Source: Cylicocyclus nassatus (taxonomy: Eukaryota > Nematoda > Chromadorea > Rhabditida > Strongylidae). From it: DNA of 64,000 nucleotides. The stretch spans positions 4,402,399-4,466,398 of the forward strand of contig CATQJL010000001.1 in assembly GCA_958299035.1 (NCBI GenBank), written 5' to 3'. Under the pieces are notes generated by a model. The model saw nothing but the letters and a program-made list of their open reading frames with translations. It ran no database searches and was not told where the DNA came from. Position 1 is the stretch's first letter. The number at the start of each line of letters is the position of its first letter. Positions 1-10,823 of the stretch are shown here, one piece after another. The position numbers were made by a program, and so were the translations under genes.

Positions 1-1700
1 TCATAGTGCAAAGGAGCAAGCTGAGACAAAGTAGGGTGGTGCTTGCCTGTAACCTTGCCCTTGATCTGGTTATCATGGGATGTCTCGATTGCTCGGTTTC
101 ATCTGACGGCGGAGACACGTCTTCCTTCTTGAAATCCTTCGATTCGGGGCCTAATTCCATCTTGTGAACGAGGTTATCGGGGCGTGTGATAATTCGTTTT
201 GAAGGCAGACGTATTTCAACTGATCTTCGAAAATTGTCTTGGGATCCGACCACTTCTCCCATTTTCCACTGTCCTTTGTTCAAGAACTCGTCATGTATAA
301 GCACGTAGTCCCCCTTTTTTGGTGCATCATCTTCGTGCGATCTGGGCGTTTGGTGTTTGTCCTTGAAGTGTTCTCTCATAGCAGTAAGATATTCAGTTGT
401 CCACCTTTTCCAAAAGTTAGAAAGGAATTCGTTTGTACGACTCCAATCCGCCAACAACGTGGTGTGATTTGTTGGATTCGGTATCCAGTCTTCCTCGTGA
501 TTTTCGGGTTGACTGCTGCTAAGTAAGGCATACGGTCGAATGAAATTGATAGGACGCAACGGCAAATAGTTTGATTCGTCAACATAGTAGGTAAGTGGTC
601 TGGTGTTCACTATAGCCTCAGCTTCTTTGGCTATAGTCTTGATATCCTCAATGTTTAGTAGACTGTTTCCGATAGAAAATCTGTACGACTTCTTGAAAAT
701 ATCTATCATCTTTTCATACATACCTCCTTGCCATAGACTCAGGTTTGGGATGAACTTCATCTCATTTCGTCGTTTCGAGCAGTAGTCAATTAAGTCCATG
801 TTGGTCTGAGGCTCAGGGAGAGAAGCGAGACAGCGATTGATCGTTTTGAAAGATTGGGCATTGTCGCAGATAATCCAGGATGGGCATCCCATGGTGGCAA
901 AGAAGCGTCGTAGAATGTGCAAGATGATGTGCGCGGACATATCGAGGATGACATCTACGAATATAGCTCTACAATTGAAACATGTGAGCAAAATCATCCA
1001 ATAGTTTCCAGTTGACTGTTCTTGAGTTCTGTATGAAAGGAGTCCAAAGAAATCCATGCCGGTGTTTTGGAAGGGGTACTGAGGAGGTCTCACTCTCCTG
1101 TCAGGATGAACTGGGAAAGGTGGAAGAGCGAAGGGTTTTACTTGATATTTTTTGCACTTGAAGCAATCGCGGTGTATGATTTTTTTCACGACAGCCCTTC
1201 CTTGGGGAATCCATGCTCTTAAGCGGCAGAGTGTCAAAGTATGATTGACTCCGCAGTGATTGTTGACTTGATGAACGTGAAGCACAAAAAGCGAGGTAAT
1301 CCTATTCACGCGTGGCAAGAAGACTGGAGTAATTGCTTCCGAAGGCAAATTAGCGTAGTCTACTCGGCCTTTGCTTTTCCATAGCAGACTCTGAGAGCAT
1401 TGAAAAAGATGAAGTTGTTTCTTGTGTTCTTCGGATGGCGGAGTCATCGCCTGAGAAAGGCGAAATATGATGATTTCCACATTATTCAGACGCGCTACCC
1501 TTGAGTATCCAAATATTGTAGTCGCTCTTGGTACCTTAACCGTTATGAATTTCAGAACATAAGCAAGAGTGTTTACCAGCTTGTTCCATGTGCTGAAACG
1601 AGATGCATCTATGACCATATTATTCCATTTGTCATGATCACCATTTTTGTTGGATGAGAAGACACATATGCGAGGAGAATTGCACGAAAACGTTTGGGAC
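1..1700 (-). pseudogene. BEL/Pao integrase, open to the left edge
   Basis: From about 1,300 to the left edge I see no stop in the minus frame. The frame holds a zinc-binding N-terminus (HVHQVNNHCG near 1,250-1,290 and CFKC near 1,160), then a DDE core. D1 is in GMDFFG (about 1,043-1,060), D2 in CDNAQSF (about 850-868) and the glutamate in GGMYEKMI (about 704-726). The C-terminal tail has KKGDYVLI (about 315), KMGEVV (about 255) and IITRPDNLVHKMEL (about 150-190), the DUF5641 signature of BEL/Pao. The reading continues past the integrase into a hydrophobic stretch ending in LLCLSLLLCTM at the window edge. Everything upstream in the polyprotein is broken, so I class it as part of a dead element although this segment looks intact. 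Confidence 0.8.
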
Positions 1701-1749
1701 TTCTTTTCCTCCTTTGCGGTTTCTGTGTTGGTGCTTCCAAAGGTTTCCA

Positions 1750-2436
1750 TCAAGTTGGAAGCCACGATTCTGATTTCTGAAATTTTGGTCCGCTCCACCA
1801 CTGTTTGAACTTCGATAGCTCTTCAACCGAAGCTCCTCGTGTTCCTACATCAGCAGGATTGAGTTCACCGGGAATATGTCGCAAAATGACATCTACGGTG
1901 TTTTCGTGTATGATCCTTACACGATTTCGGAAGATGACGGGAAGATTCCTATTGCTTTTAGTCCAAGCTAGGGATACTATGCTGTCGGTCCAAAGATACT
2001 TTCTTGAAATGCAAATGTCGAGTTATTTCGTGATATATGTGAGAAGTTTTGCACCAATCATCAGCGCGGCCAGTTCTAGTCGTGGGATTGTAATGGATTG
2101 ATTGAGAGGAGCTAATCTGGATTTTGACATGAGCAGCGATATCTTTGTGGGTTTGTCAGTATGTCGTTGCACGATATAAGCAACCGCGCAATAGGCGTGA
2201 GCTGAGGCATCGGTAAACACGTGAACGTCGAAGTTCGCCGAAAAATCGTTCGGATCGATGATTAATCGTTGTACAATCAGCTCCGGTATTGTCCAGGAAG
2301 AAATTATTTAATGCCACTTGTCGTATTGCTTGTTAGGTAGGGTTTCATCCCAAGATAAGTCAATCTTCCAGAGTGATTGCAGGAAAAGCTTCGCAACGAG
2401 AAGGACCGGAGAAAATAATCCAGTCGGGTCGTAGAT
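1750..2436 (-). pseudogene. BEL/Pao RNase H and connection region
   Basis: After the RT stop, the frame continues with IYDPTGLFSP, then VFTDASAHAYCAVAYIV (about 2,175-2,225), the first-aspartate strand of a BEL RNase H. Further on come TDSIVSLAWTKS (about 1,945-1,985), a second acidic site, and RHIPGELNPADVGTRG (about 1,840-1,885), the typical BEL end of RNase H. A stop sits near 2,308 and another at 1,750-1,752. The domain would degrade template RNA during reverse transcription; these stops show it is relic coding DNA. Confidence 0.75.
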
Positions 2437-3302
2437 TTAAGCGATATGTTTCAAAACCTTTCTCTTGGTCCATACGAAGTCGCACTTAGGCGTTTCAGGC
2501 AACGAAATGATAAGTGTATCATTCTCTGTGTTCCAGCGTAGTCCGAGTAATTTCTGTATCTGTTGCACTTTACATCTTTCGTTTTGTTCGAAGAATTCGT
2601 TCAACTCCTTTGAGTTGCTTGCGTAAGCACGTAGATTCATCCCGGCTGCAAGAAATAATTTCTTTGATTCCCTGTAGAAGGTGACGCCGTCCTTGATTGT
2701 GTCTACTCCATGAAAGTTGTTGTCAACGTAGGTGTTTTGAAGAAGATGTCGAGCTATATCAGTGGTAGTCGAAGACAGATGGAAATGTATCGTACCGGCC
2801 AAGAGGAACGGGGAGCAAATAAGACCAAACATACGCGTGCGAAACGATATATGACTAGGTTTTCTGAGCTTATAGGCTTCAATGGGTCATCTAACCATAG
2901 AAAACGAGTATAGTCCCGCGAGTCTTCATGTAAGCCGACCATAAGGAAGGCCTTTTCTATGTCACTTGAAATCAAGATCCTGTATAGTCTGCTCCGAATG
3001 AGAATCCCAGTGAGATCTGGCAGTAGTACGGGTCCGCGATATAAGATGTCGTTAATACTGAGGTGTCCTTTCAGTTTGGCTGAACCATCGAATACGCATC
3101 TTATCTTTATGTTTTCACCTTCTTTCTTAACAACTCCATGATGTGATAGATAATGGCAAGAATTCATAAAATCATTGATTGGTATTCGCTCAATGATCTG
3201 TCTTTTGAGTTGGTCTTTGAAAGTCTCATGATATTTCTGAAGGTAAGGAACATTCTGTCGCAGCGATCTATCGCGCTGAGAGCACAAGCGCGAATACGAC
3301 AA
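2437..3302 (-). pseudogene. BEL/Pao reverse transcriptase region
   Basis: Two overlapping frames cover the RT. The first (3,302-2,754) has the lead-in helix YLQKYHETFKDQLK, the GVVKKEG block, and SSDIEKAF with the first catalytic aspartate. The second (2,832-2,437) has CSPFLLAGTIHFHL and the active-site strand. The active site reads YVDN (about 2,719-2,730) rather than YVDD, so one metal-binding aspartate is replaced by asparagine. The frame ends in a stop at 2,437 directly before the conserved IYDPTGLFSP block. With a frameshift, a missing catalytic residue and a nonsense codon, this RT is dead. Confidence 0.85.
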
Positions 3303-4518
3303 GAGAAAAATTGTTGGGTAGTTCGGCTGGATTCATCTTGAATGGTAACTTGACGACGTACCTTTTCTGCAATTCATCATAGTAGACGGTATCATTGAAG
3401 TGTTTGAGACACTGTTCATCATCTGGCTGAGAAGGGTCGTCTAATATCCCAACTGTTTCGAGTCTCCAAAATTTGTTAACCAACTCAACAAGTTCCTTGT
3501 GATTTGGAGGACTTGAGGCATCGCCTGTCTCAGTGGTGGAGTTGGCGGTAGTACAGGCGATATAGTTTTTTGCTTTGAAAGCTCTGCCTACAATCATATC
3601 TCCGATAGCTGTATGCAAAATTCGATAATTCTTTGAAAGAGTTCTGTAATGGAAGTCTTCTGACAATATGATGTCCCAGAAATAATCATTTCCGATGAGA
3701 ATGGACGGTTTGCAGACGGAAAGGGTGACATTACCGGTCGATCTATCCGGAATGTGAATGCGCTGAAGATTTCCAGTAAGCAGCGGTATAGATTTCACCT
3801 GAAGATGTTTCACTCCCTTTTCGGTGTACAGGCCGATTATGTGGTTACGGCACTCCAGTTCCAGTGATTCAACTTTGCCAAAGGTGGAAAGGCTAATATG
3901 TTCGGTTCCTGTAGTGGCCAACTGAAGCATAGTAGCAACTTCTTCAGTGATGTATGATTTATTGGAACCACTGTCCAGGAAGGCTGTTACAGTGGTTTGA
4001 TGCGAGCGATCATTTGGATTGAAGAGCGTTACAGTTGTGCACATCAGTGCGGTCTGAGTCGTTAGGTTTGTTACATTGTTGGTTGAGCAAGTAACAGGAG
4101 CTGGTATAGTAGGAACACCGATTTGTGTGTCAGTTAGTTGTTCAGTCGGATCCGTAGAAGAAGTAACCATCTCCTTTTTGGGCTCTTCTAAATGCACGAT
4201 GTGATTCTGCAGTCTCGATGATTGATTTGAAGAGAATATCACATTTTGGCGGCGCGACGATTGTGTGGGAGTGTGATTGTTGAGACCAGGCGATGTAGAA
4301 GCCGTGTGAAAGCGATTCGATCGAAAACACAATGAAGAATGGTGTTTTCTTGAGCAAAACATGCAGCGGTATTTAGACGTGCAATCTTTTGTATTGTGAG
4401 AAGTCGAAAGACAATTGAAACAAAGTTTCCGGCGTTTCACTTGATTGATACGCTCTTTCATTGGGGGGAAGGCATCGCATTCTATTGCTAAATGAGCGGT
4501 AAAGTCACAAATGGGCAC
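3268..4518 (-). pseudogene. BEL/Pao zinc knuckles and aspartic protease region
   Basis: An open stretch of about 416 codons. At its start there are Cys/His knuckles: CFNCLSTSHNTKDC (C-x2-C-x4-H-x4-C) and CMFCSRKHHSSLC. The N-terminal half of an additional knuckle lies in the preceding frame. About 190 codons in is AFLDSGSNKSYI, the D-S-G active-site triad of a retroviral-type aspartic protease (DUF1758 type), which would cleave the polyprotein. The end of the stretch, around LPFKMNPAELPNNFSLV, is the usual lead-in to the BEL reverse transcriptase, and the frame breaks near 3,290 before the RT continues. This is the longest intact part of the element. Confidence 0.85.
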
Positions 4519-5703
4519 TTACGGTATTTTTTCCGTTTGTTTGGTACCTTGCGTGGCCGAGGCGCTTTGCTGAGTGCTACATGGAATCCTTGAGCTGGAT
4601 TTCTTTGATGGGCAGGAGGATGTGCGTGATACTCCATTTCGAACAACGTAGAGTCCTTTCGAACAATGTCCGTCAGTAGGTGGAGCAATTCCGAAGGGGA
4701 GACATTGTGGTCATTTGAAGTGCGGTCATAGACCAGACTTCTCACTCGCAGAGGGAGTTTATTGAGAAGCAGTGCCCCAAGGGCAGTCTCAGAGGAGTCA
4801 TCGTGATTATTTGCAAACTGCCGGACGAGGGAAAACATTTGATTGTATAGGTTGGGTAGATGACGTCCCTCAGGATCGCAAGGTGGTAATTGCGCCAGTT
4901 TGGTGAAAAGTATATGCCGGACGGTTACCTTGTCATCGTAAAGTGTCTTCAGTATGTCCATGGCGATGTGATAGTTTTCGGCGGTCATGGAAAGTCTTTG
5001 GATGCATTGTTACGCTCTTCCGAGTAGACATGAATTCAAAAGTGAGAATTTCGTGGTGTCGTCAAGTTGAGTCTTATTGGCGACAAGGGTTGCAAAACGA
5101 GCACTGAATTCGGGGTAATCCAGTAAGTTGCCATCGAAGGTTGGCAGATCCAATTTTGTAAGTATTGAAGCATCTACAAAATTGAAGAGATGCATTTGGT
5201 GCGGAAACTGTTGCTCGAGTAACGCGTCGGTTTTGACGTCTGAGGTTGTCACCGGAATCGTCATCGTTGTCCGCGAGTGTCCCATCAGATTCGGAAGGTG
5301 GATGCAGTTCTCGTTTTACGTATTCAGCGTCGAGAACATTCAAGACACCATCAAACTGTTCGAGGTTGTTGACAGCGAGAGCGATATCTGTACGATAGTT
5401 TCCATACTTCGTAACGTAGTCTTCAAAGACCTTTTGCTCAAGTGGGTTGGAGTCTTGAAGTGTTGTCCAGTCATCATGGAGTTTGACAGTTTTATTGTAA
5501 GCCTTCAATAAGTTTGCTTTCGTAGATACGAGTTCAAAGCGGAAAGAATCCAAATCTTCATTGGTCAAATGGCTGAGAATAGGTTCAGATGGTTCGACTC
5601 GGTATTCTTTGAAGATATCAGCAGCGGCTGAACAGTATCGTTGCAGTTGTCTTTTGAAAAATCCGATTTGTCTTCGAAGAACTTCGCTGTCAGAAATTGG
5701 CAT
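4488..5703 (-). pseudogene. BEL/Pao gag region
   Basis: This is the Gag-like N-terminal part, starting at 5,703. It begins with a helical, charged region, followed by a block of the DUF1759 type (LPTFDGNLLDYPEF near 5,130-5,170) and a helical stretch around TAENYHIAMDIL (4,985-4,950). The protein would package the element's RNA. Two breaks are visible: a frame change near 5,260, where the first frame loses similarity and a second picks up, and a TAA stop at 5,010-5,012 inside the conserved block. A third frame change occurs near 4,510 inside the first zinc knuckle. ORF lengths and order fit BEL/Pao Gag, but the gene is not functional as it stands. Confidence 0.8.
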
Positions 5704-5939
5704 CTCTAGAGGCGGGTTGGGTTGGTCTCAGGAGTGTTGATGATTGGCGGATGAAGGTGGAGAGTTGGCGATTGGAATTCTTTCGGTTATGGTTTTGGTT
5801 GTCCAGTTAGTTCGGAAGAGTGCAGCCGCACGTGAAGAGTTAGCGCAGTGGAAACTGACGGTGGCCCTTGCTGAGTCCTCGTTCCTTGTGGTGAAAAGGG
5901 TGCAATCCGCACAAACGATGGAGCAGGTGTGGTTGAGTA

Positions 5940-5957
5940 TCCGCTCAGTGGTCGCCA
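5940..5957 (-). other. Primer-binding site of the BEL/Pao element
   Basis: Two bases after the LTR end, the minus strand reads TGGCGACCACTGAGCG. The leading TGG is the complement of a tRNA CCA tail, and TGGCGACC would fit an arginine-type tRNA 3' end. The tRNA identity is an inference that a search of the nematode tRNA set would settle. Confidence 0.5.
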
Positions 5958-5959
5958 AT

Positions 5960-6535
5960 TGAGCTGAATAGGCGAAGTGAAGGACGAAACGTTTATTGCA
6001 TAGAGCGATCAGCAAAAAACTGAATTCTCCCTCAACTTATATACCATGCATATTCGATGCCGAGGAATACAAATGAATCGTTAGTGGCCGAGGATGCCGG
6101 CCTGATTTTCTGTAGCTTTACAGAAACCCTGGGCCAATTACAAAATTCCAAAAATTTTGTGAATAAGGCGCACCACGATACCCCATCATGCTTGCTGGAA
6201 ATACGATCGAAAGTCTTTTTAGATGCTCCTCTCCTTTTGTGTACTATTACTCTTCCTCTAACCAAACTCAGGGTTACTGGGTATCACGTTAGACTGGAAC
6301 GCGCAGCAAACTCGGTTATCGCGGACCTCAGGTGCACTTTTGGTGGTGCTGTTTCTTGTGCAGAACGAATTGGGCAATGTTTTCTTAATAAAGGTACACT
6401 ACCGGTTACGGAGTTTCCTGCCGTATTATCACCTTTCAGATTTGGTCCATTTAAGCACCTACTAAGGAGATCAGAAAGGTACGCGTTAGCTCAAATATAA
6501 CTCAGAGTTGACTCAAGCTTCTGCGAGTTTCGACA
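5960..6535 (-). repeat. 5' LTR of the BEL/Pao element
   Basis: Read on the minus strand, this block holds a TATATAA box (about 6,037-6,043), an AATAAA signal (5,992-5,997) and a terminal CA directly before a primer-binding-like sequence. That is the promoter, polyadenylation signal and end expected of an LTR. The inner edge at 5,960 is set by TG..CA symmetry and the adjacent PBS. The outer edge is uncertain because the partner LTR is off the window; 6,535 is only a candidate. Confidence 0.6.
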
Positions 6536-6699
6536 GGTTTACTACCGACCCGATGTCTTGCCATCTTCTAGATTTCTCCTTTATGCTACAAATCTTGACC
6601 GGAGATTGGGTAGGCCGAAGCATTCTCCGCGACCCGTTTCGCGAAAGACTTCGAAGCGCATAGCGCCAGCATTTTGCCAGTTACAGATTAGAGGGAACT

Positions 6700-7075
6700 A
6701 GCTTGCTTACCCGGCTCCGCTCGGCCCTGTCAAAACACTGTGATAAAGGTCCCATTCCTATCCCTGTACAGCCTTTCCCTGTGCCCACTTCTACACTTCA
6801 TTTCCCGTTCCCTGTGTTGTATTCGGATCGCCATGCTCACTTATCTCCCTGTGCCAACTCCCAGCCCTGTAGCTCAAACTTTGCAAAAAATCGATAAAAT
6901 CGATATCAATCGATAACGAAAAGTAGCCTATGACACCCGCCGGGGCCCGAAGTGTATGTGTGCCAAGTTTGGTCCCGATCGGTTCAAAAATAAAAATTTC
7001 TATTCCGCACATACTTACAGACCTACATACATACAGACAGACAGACACACATTCAGCTTTACATGTAAGATAAAA
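6700..7075 (+). repeat. Interspersed repeat family A, copy 1
   Basis: A repeat with the landmarks CCGGCTCCGC, CTCAAACTTTGCAAAAAATC, CCGAAGTGTATGTGTGCCAA and an ACAGACAGACAGAC run near the 3' end. The same landmarks in the same order occur at 28,678-29,185, and part of the unit occurs inverted at 16,590-16,900. No coding capacity. The polarity (a microsatellite-like end before CATTCAGCTTTA) suggests a nonautonomous element, class unknown. Confidence 0.75.
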
Positions 7076-7421
7076 AGCATAGAGCTCCCTAAAAGGATGC
7101 GATCTACTGTTGTTGCGATGAGGCGCGAACACTTGCGGCGGTCGCCTTCACATTGATTTTGGCCTGAGGTCGTACCTGACTGCAGTTGCTAATCGCCACG
7201 TTAGTTGCACATCTGAATTAATTTTCAATTCTCGTAATGTCTCTTTAAAACACGATATCCTACTGTGATCCAATGAAATGAAAATAAAAATATTTTTTTA
7301 GCGTCAACGACAAATGCAACCGATACAATTAGAGTGTCGCAACAAACATTGAAAATGTTCGAAGGTAATCAATATTTTTTTTACATTTCAGAGGCTAGCG
7401 CGTCAAGTAAACGCTATAGTA

Positions 7422-7620
7422 CTTGGGCATACCTCGATTTCAGTTGTATGGCGACTGTCAAATCCAACACCTGTAGATTACAAACTCAAGTTGTATACAA
7501 CTTTCGCAGATCGATTAAATCTCCATCATTTGTTCATTTATAGTGTGCTTACGATAAGTTATGAACAGTTGGAGTACTGCCAAATTGCGTCGCGGCTAAT
7601 ATCGCGAGGTATGCCCGGGT
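7422..7620. mobile_element. Short MITE with GGGCATACC termini
   Basis: Inverted ends GGGCATACCTCGATTTCAG and TCGCGAGGTATGCCC bound about 200 bp without coding potential. The ends resemble those of the 18.1-18.6 kb elements, which carry TTA/TAA duplications, so this is likely the same PIF/Harbinger-like family in a more diverged state. Confidence 0.6.
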
Positions 7621-7647
7621 CATAAACTTTACGCCTGCACCCATATA

Positions 7648-8501
7648 TTAGGTTGGCACGAAAGTTCTTGCGTAATTCAAACAAAATTCAATAACTTTTC
7701 AAAGACTAAACCTAAATTCACAATCTTGTATGCTAAAAATATTAGAAGTCTTACGCTTCATGATAGATGTTTAAGCATAAGATTCCGTGAGCTGGACATC
7801 AAGAACAAAGCTCTCGAATATGGGGCTTCAAATTTTGCGATTTTGAGTTTGGTGCCAGAAAATCGCAGAGTGCCGCTAGCTAGCCGAAAAAAATCTGTAG
7901 AATTTACTTGCACAACAAAAGTCCATATGTTACTTTGGAAGGCTTTGATCTTGCACGGTGAAGCAAAAACAAAAAATTCGTGAAATAAGTCATGTTGCGG
8001 AAAAAATCCCCTCATGTCCGCAGTTTTCCGGCGAAAACACTTTTTTACAACCGAGAAAACGTCACAAGGCTCTAAATAGGCACTATGTCTGATTTCTGGT
8101 TGCAAGCTGTGTTTCTGTGGAAAAGTTAGAGCGATAAGGGGATTTGTCCTGTGAGATGAGAATTTTCACAAATTTTTTATTTTCGCGTTTCCATGCGAGA
8201 TCAAAGCCTGCTAAAACAACGTATGGACTTTAGCTGTGTAAGTAAATTCTACAGATTTTTTTCGGCTAGCTAGCGGCACTCTGCGATTTTCTGGCACTAA
8301 ACTCAAAATCGCAAAATTTGAAGCGCCATATTCGAGAGCTTCGTTCTTGATGTTCAGCTCACGGAATCTTACGCTTCAACATCCATCATGAAGCGTAAGA
8401 CTTCTAATATTTTTAGCATACAAGATTGTGAATTTAGGTTTAGTCTTTGAAAAGTCATTGAATTTTGTTTGAATTACGCAAGAACTTTCGTGCCAACCTA
8501 A
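7648..8501. mobile_element. Fold-back mariner-like MITE, TTAGGTTGGCACGAAAG family, copy 1
   Basis: The ends are TTAGGTTGGCACGAAAG and its complement. Inverted similarity continues inward for about 350 bp on each side, so the 854-bp element folds into a long hairpin with a short loop. Landmarks such as GCTAGCTAGCCGAAAAAAAT appear in both arms. The flanking bases are TA-rich, as expected of a Tc1/mariner-type insertion. No transposase frame. A second copy is at 45,506-46,336. Confidence 0.85.
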
Positions 8502-9042
8502 TATTTTATAAAAATACTCGTTCTCTTTATAATCGAAAAAGGGAATCATCTTGCATTTTTAAGACTTGAAGTCGATCTCCTTTTCATAGCATTCAAATTA
8601 TTCAGTGAATGACAAGCAATGTCTAAAGAAAGCGTAGGTGTGCCACACTGTGAATTGTTTCTGTACATTGTGTTTTACGAATCGTAGAAGGTCGCGGTAC
8701 GGCAATAAAAATTCAAGATTTCAAGGACTCAGTGTAAAAGTTGGTTGCTCCCCACTTTATCAAACAACAGCCACGTCCGTGCATACAAAATTCATTCTGG
8801 AATATTTACTTCCTACGTTAGTGATGTATAGCACTGATAGGTACCTTAAACGCCTCATTTCTTCACTGCCACAGGTGGCTGTTGCAGAGCGTTTTCGTTG
8901 CATCGTACTAGTCGCATTCAAAATGCTTTAAGGAACTGGGAGGACTTTATGAATATATCTGATCATTTGCTCGGCGATCTTCTTCTTTCGCGTTGACGAT
9001 CACAGGCATCCAACTTATTAAGCTCTCGTCCAATGGTTGTTG
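8502..9042. other. No supported gene
   Basis: AT-rich single-copy-looking DNA. A 97-codon plus-strand frame at 8,638-8,931 has no splice context or family match that I recognise, and I do not call it. Confidence 0.5.
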
Positions 9043-9180
9043 TCAAAGCGCATTAAACGACCGGGCCACCTTATCTTGCTCCTTTTGGCACATACCGCAG
9101 AGTTCTTGATATTCGATCGCTGACATAGGGTATAACTTCGTACTCATTCCCTTGCTTGCATGACTCGGTTTATTCCTAAC
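9043..9180 (-). CDS. Candidate terminal exon, unknown protein
   Basis: After a TTAG acceptor near 9,178 the minus strand reads about 43 codons to a TGA at 9,043. The peptide includes SHASKGMSTKLYPMSAIEY and ELCGMCQKEQDKVARSF and is compositionally protein-like, with a C-x2-C pair. It could be the last exon of a gene transcribed leftward, perhaps sharing a transcript with the exon at 9,884-10,107, but the phases were not matched. I do not recognise a family. It could also be a fragment carried by a repeat. Confidence 0.3.
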   Translation of the reverse strand, partial: VRNKPSHASKGMSTKLYPMSAIEYQELCGMCQKEQDKVARSFNAL

Positions 9181-9237
9181 ATCACTCCCGCAACAGCATC
9201 TTAAATGATGCTGACTGCGTGTGTAAATACCTAGAGC

Positions 9238-9571
9238 AGCAAAATATGAGGCGTCCCCTCTCAAATCTCTCCCCATGGAATGTACGAGCATATGGCTCTA
9301 AAGGAAAACGGGATGGAACGACAGCGGTGTGCGACAACTTTTCTCTTTCAGGCTTTCTTTTTCGATACAGATTCTGCACATCATTGGAAAGCTTTCTTCA
9401 TGTACTTTCTAACGGTGGTGAAATTAAGCTTTTATCTCATCTGTAAGATTTTCACCAGCATTTTGCACAGCCGCACTCAAAATATGAGGCGTCCCCTCTC
9501 AAACCTCTCCCCTCCCCATGGAATGTACGAGCATATGGCTCTAAAGGAAAACGGGATGGAGCGACAGCGGT
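9238..9571 (+). repeat. Two direct copies of a ~90-bp unit
   Basis: A unit beginning AAAATATGAGGCGTCCCCTC and ending GGGATGGARCGACAGCGG occurs at about 9,238-9,327 and again at about 9,478-9,571. The second copy carries a 6-bp CTCCCC duplication. The 150 bp between them is unrelated. Near identity over about 90 bp suggests a recent local duplication. Confidence 0.8.
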
Positions 9572-9883
9572 CTTGTTTTTACATCTCTCGTGAGGTTGGT
9601 CACCAGACTTAGTGAGAATTTTGCCTTCAGTCATCAAGCAGAATGCGTCAAATCTTGATGCTACCAGAAGCTTTCGTAACCAACAAAGCATGAATTGGCG
9701 GTACTCTTGTCATATGTACGTACGATCTAGACTATCTGATTATATATGCAGCAAATTTTCGCAAATCAACATGTGATATACAGCTATATTCTTCTAATAT
9801 GCAAACTTAAGTTCTCAACAAGTCTTGAGAGTTCGAATGGCACGTTTGACAAGCTATTGGACATTACTTCAGTATCCGTCCTT

Positions 9884-10107
9884 CTAGACGAAGGAGACGA
9901 ACTTGTTGGTCCCACTATTGTGGACAATATTTTTGGAAAAAGAACTCCGGTGCTTCGCAAAAATCTCGCGCAGACGATGCCTTTCAGCTAGCAAAAATTG
10001 ATAGAGGTGTTCTCGCTTTGAAGCTGTGGCTGCATGCAAATCTGCGTGGTTGTACAAAGATAGGAGTAACGAAATGTTGTTAAGCAAAAGATGTTGCACG
10101 ACAACTT
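9884..10107 (-). CDS. Candidate terminal exon, unknown protein
   Basis: After a GGTAG acceptor near 10,108 the minus strand is open for about 74 codons to a TAG at 9,884-9,886. The peptide looks like a real helical protein, for example HAATASKREHLYQFLLAERH followed by RLREIFAKHRSSF. No domain is recognised. The opposite strand is also open here, so the strand choice rests on amino-acid composition and the acceptor. Neighbouring minus-strand exon candidate: 9,043-9,180. Confidence 0.3.
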
Positions 10108-10218
10108 TATAGACCTACCATCCACTAAAAAGTTTTTGAAAAATCGAATTTTTATATAAACCCTCAAGTTTCGACTTGTGGTTCGTCGCAAATTTGCCTC
10201 TAAGGCCCATGCCTCTAA

Positions 10219-10421
10219 GGCCCCGGACAGACTTCACGCGATTTGATTGTCGCGACTGAATCGCGACGAGGCAACTGTTACAACATCATTCCATGCCGAA
10301 CAACTTGCATTTCCGTTGTGATACTTTTCCAGCCCGAAATTTTTGAATGTGAAATGAAAATGAATGGAAATGTCGGCGATTGAATCGCGACGATCAAATC
10401 GCGTGAAGTCTGTCCGGGGCC
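10219..10421. mobile_element. PIF/Harbinger-like MITE with TAA duplication, copy 1
   Basis: Inverted ends GGCCCCGGACAGACTTCACG and its complement are flanked on both sides by TAA (10,216-10,218 and 10,422-10,424). Subterminal CGCGATTTGATYGTCGCGA blocks are also inverted. A TAA duplication with GC-rich ends fits the PIF/Harbinger superfamily. A second, more diverged copy lies at 19,123-19,324. Confidence 0.8.
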
Positions 10422-10823
10422 TAACACATCATTTGTTCTCATCGGCAACATGCTTAGCACTGTTGGATTAGACAATCTGTACTTTAAAAGCTTTCTAAAC
10501 TTTGATTAAAGAAAAATGATTTCGAAAAAAGACAGTTGGCCGTCGGGGATCATCAGGGGATCATCTTGCTTGATGATACTTCTATAACTTTTCTCTCTTT
10601 GCATTTGGCGTACACAAACTCTCGCAATATGTGATCGTAATGTGTGCCACAGCTATGCATAAACTGTCCGATTTTTGGACGCGAGTTACAAGAACATTTC
10701 AGGTATTTTTCAAAAATTAGTGATTTACTAGAATTTTCGGGGATTTAGCGAAAATGATGCCATTTGCAACCTAGACCATGCACAACGACGCGGAATTTTG
10801 TATGAGTTGACTTAATTTATTTG

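Larger units (their letters stand above)
1..6535 (-). mobile_element. BEL/Pao LTR retrotransposon, decayed, runs off left edge
   Basis: The minus strand reads, in order from right to left, a 5' LTR, a primer-binding site, gag, CCHC zinc knuckles, an aspartic protease, reverse transcriptase, RNase H and a DDE integrase. Protease before RT and integrase last, with a C-terminal DUF5641-like tail, is the BEL/Pao order. The coding frame is broken by several frameshifts and in-frame stops (near 5,260, 5,010, 4,510, 3,290, 2,800, 2,437 and 1,750), so this copy cannot make its own polyprotein. The 3' LTR lies outside the window, so LTR divergence cannot be used for dating. The right boundary near 6,535 is a guess from a CA ending; 5,960 as the inner LTR edge is better supported. 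Confidence 0.9.

Noticed and set aside
5128..5511. 127-codon plus-strand frame in the Gag region
   Set aside because: Antisense shadow of the BEL/Pao gag.
9746..9991. 81-codon plus-strand frame
   Set aside because: The minus strand over the same DNA reads a more protein-like helical peptide behind an acceptor; the plus frame ends at CAG-TAG without a donor.
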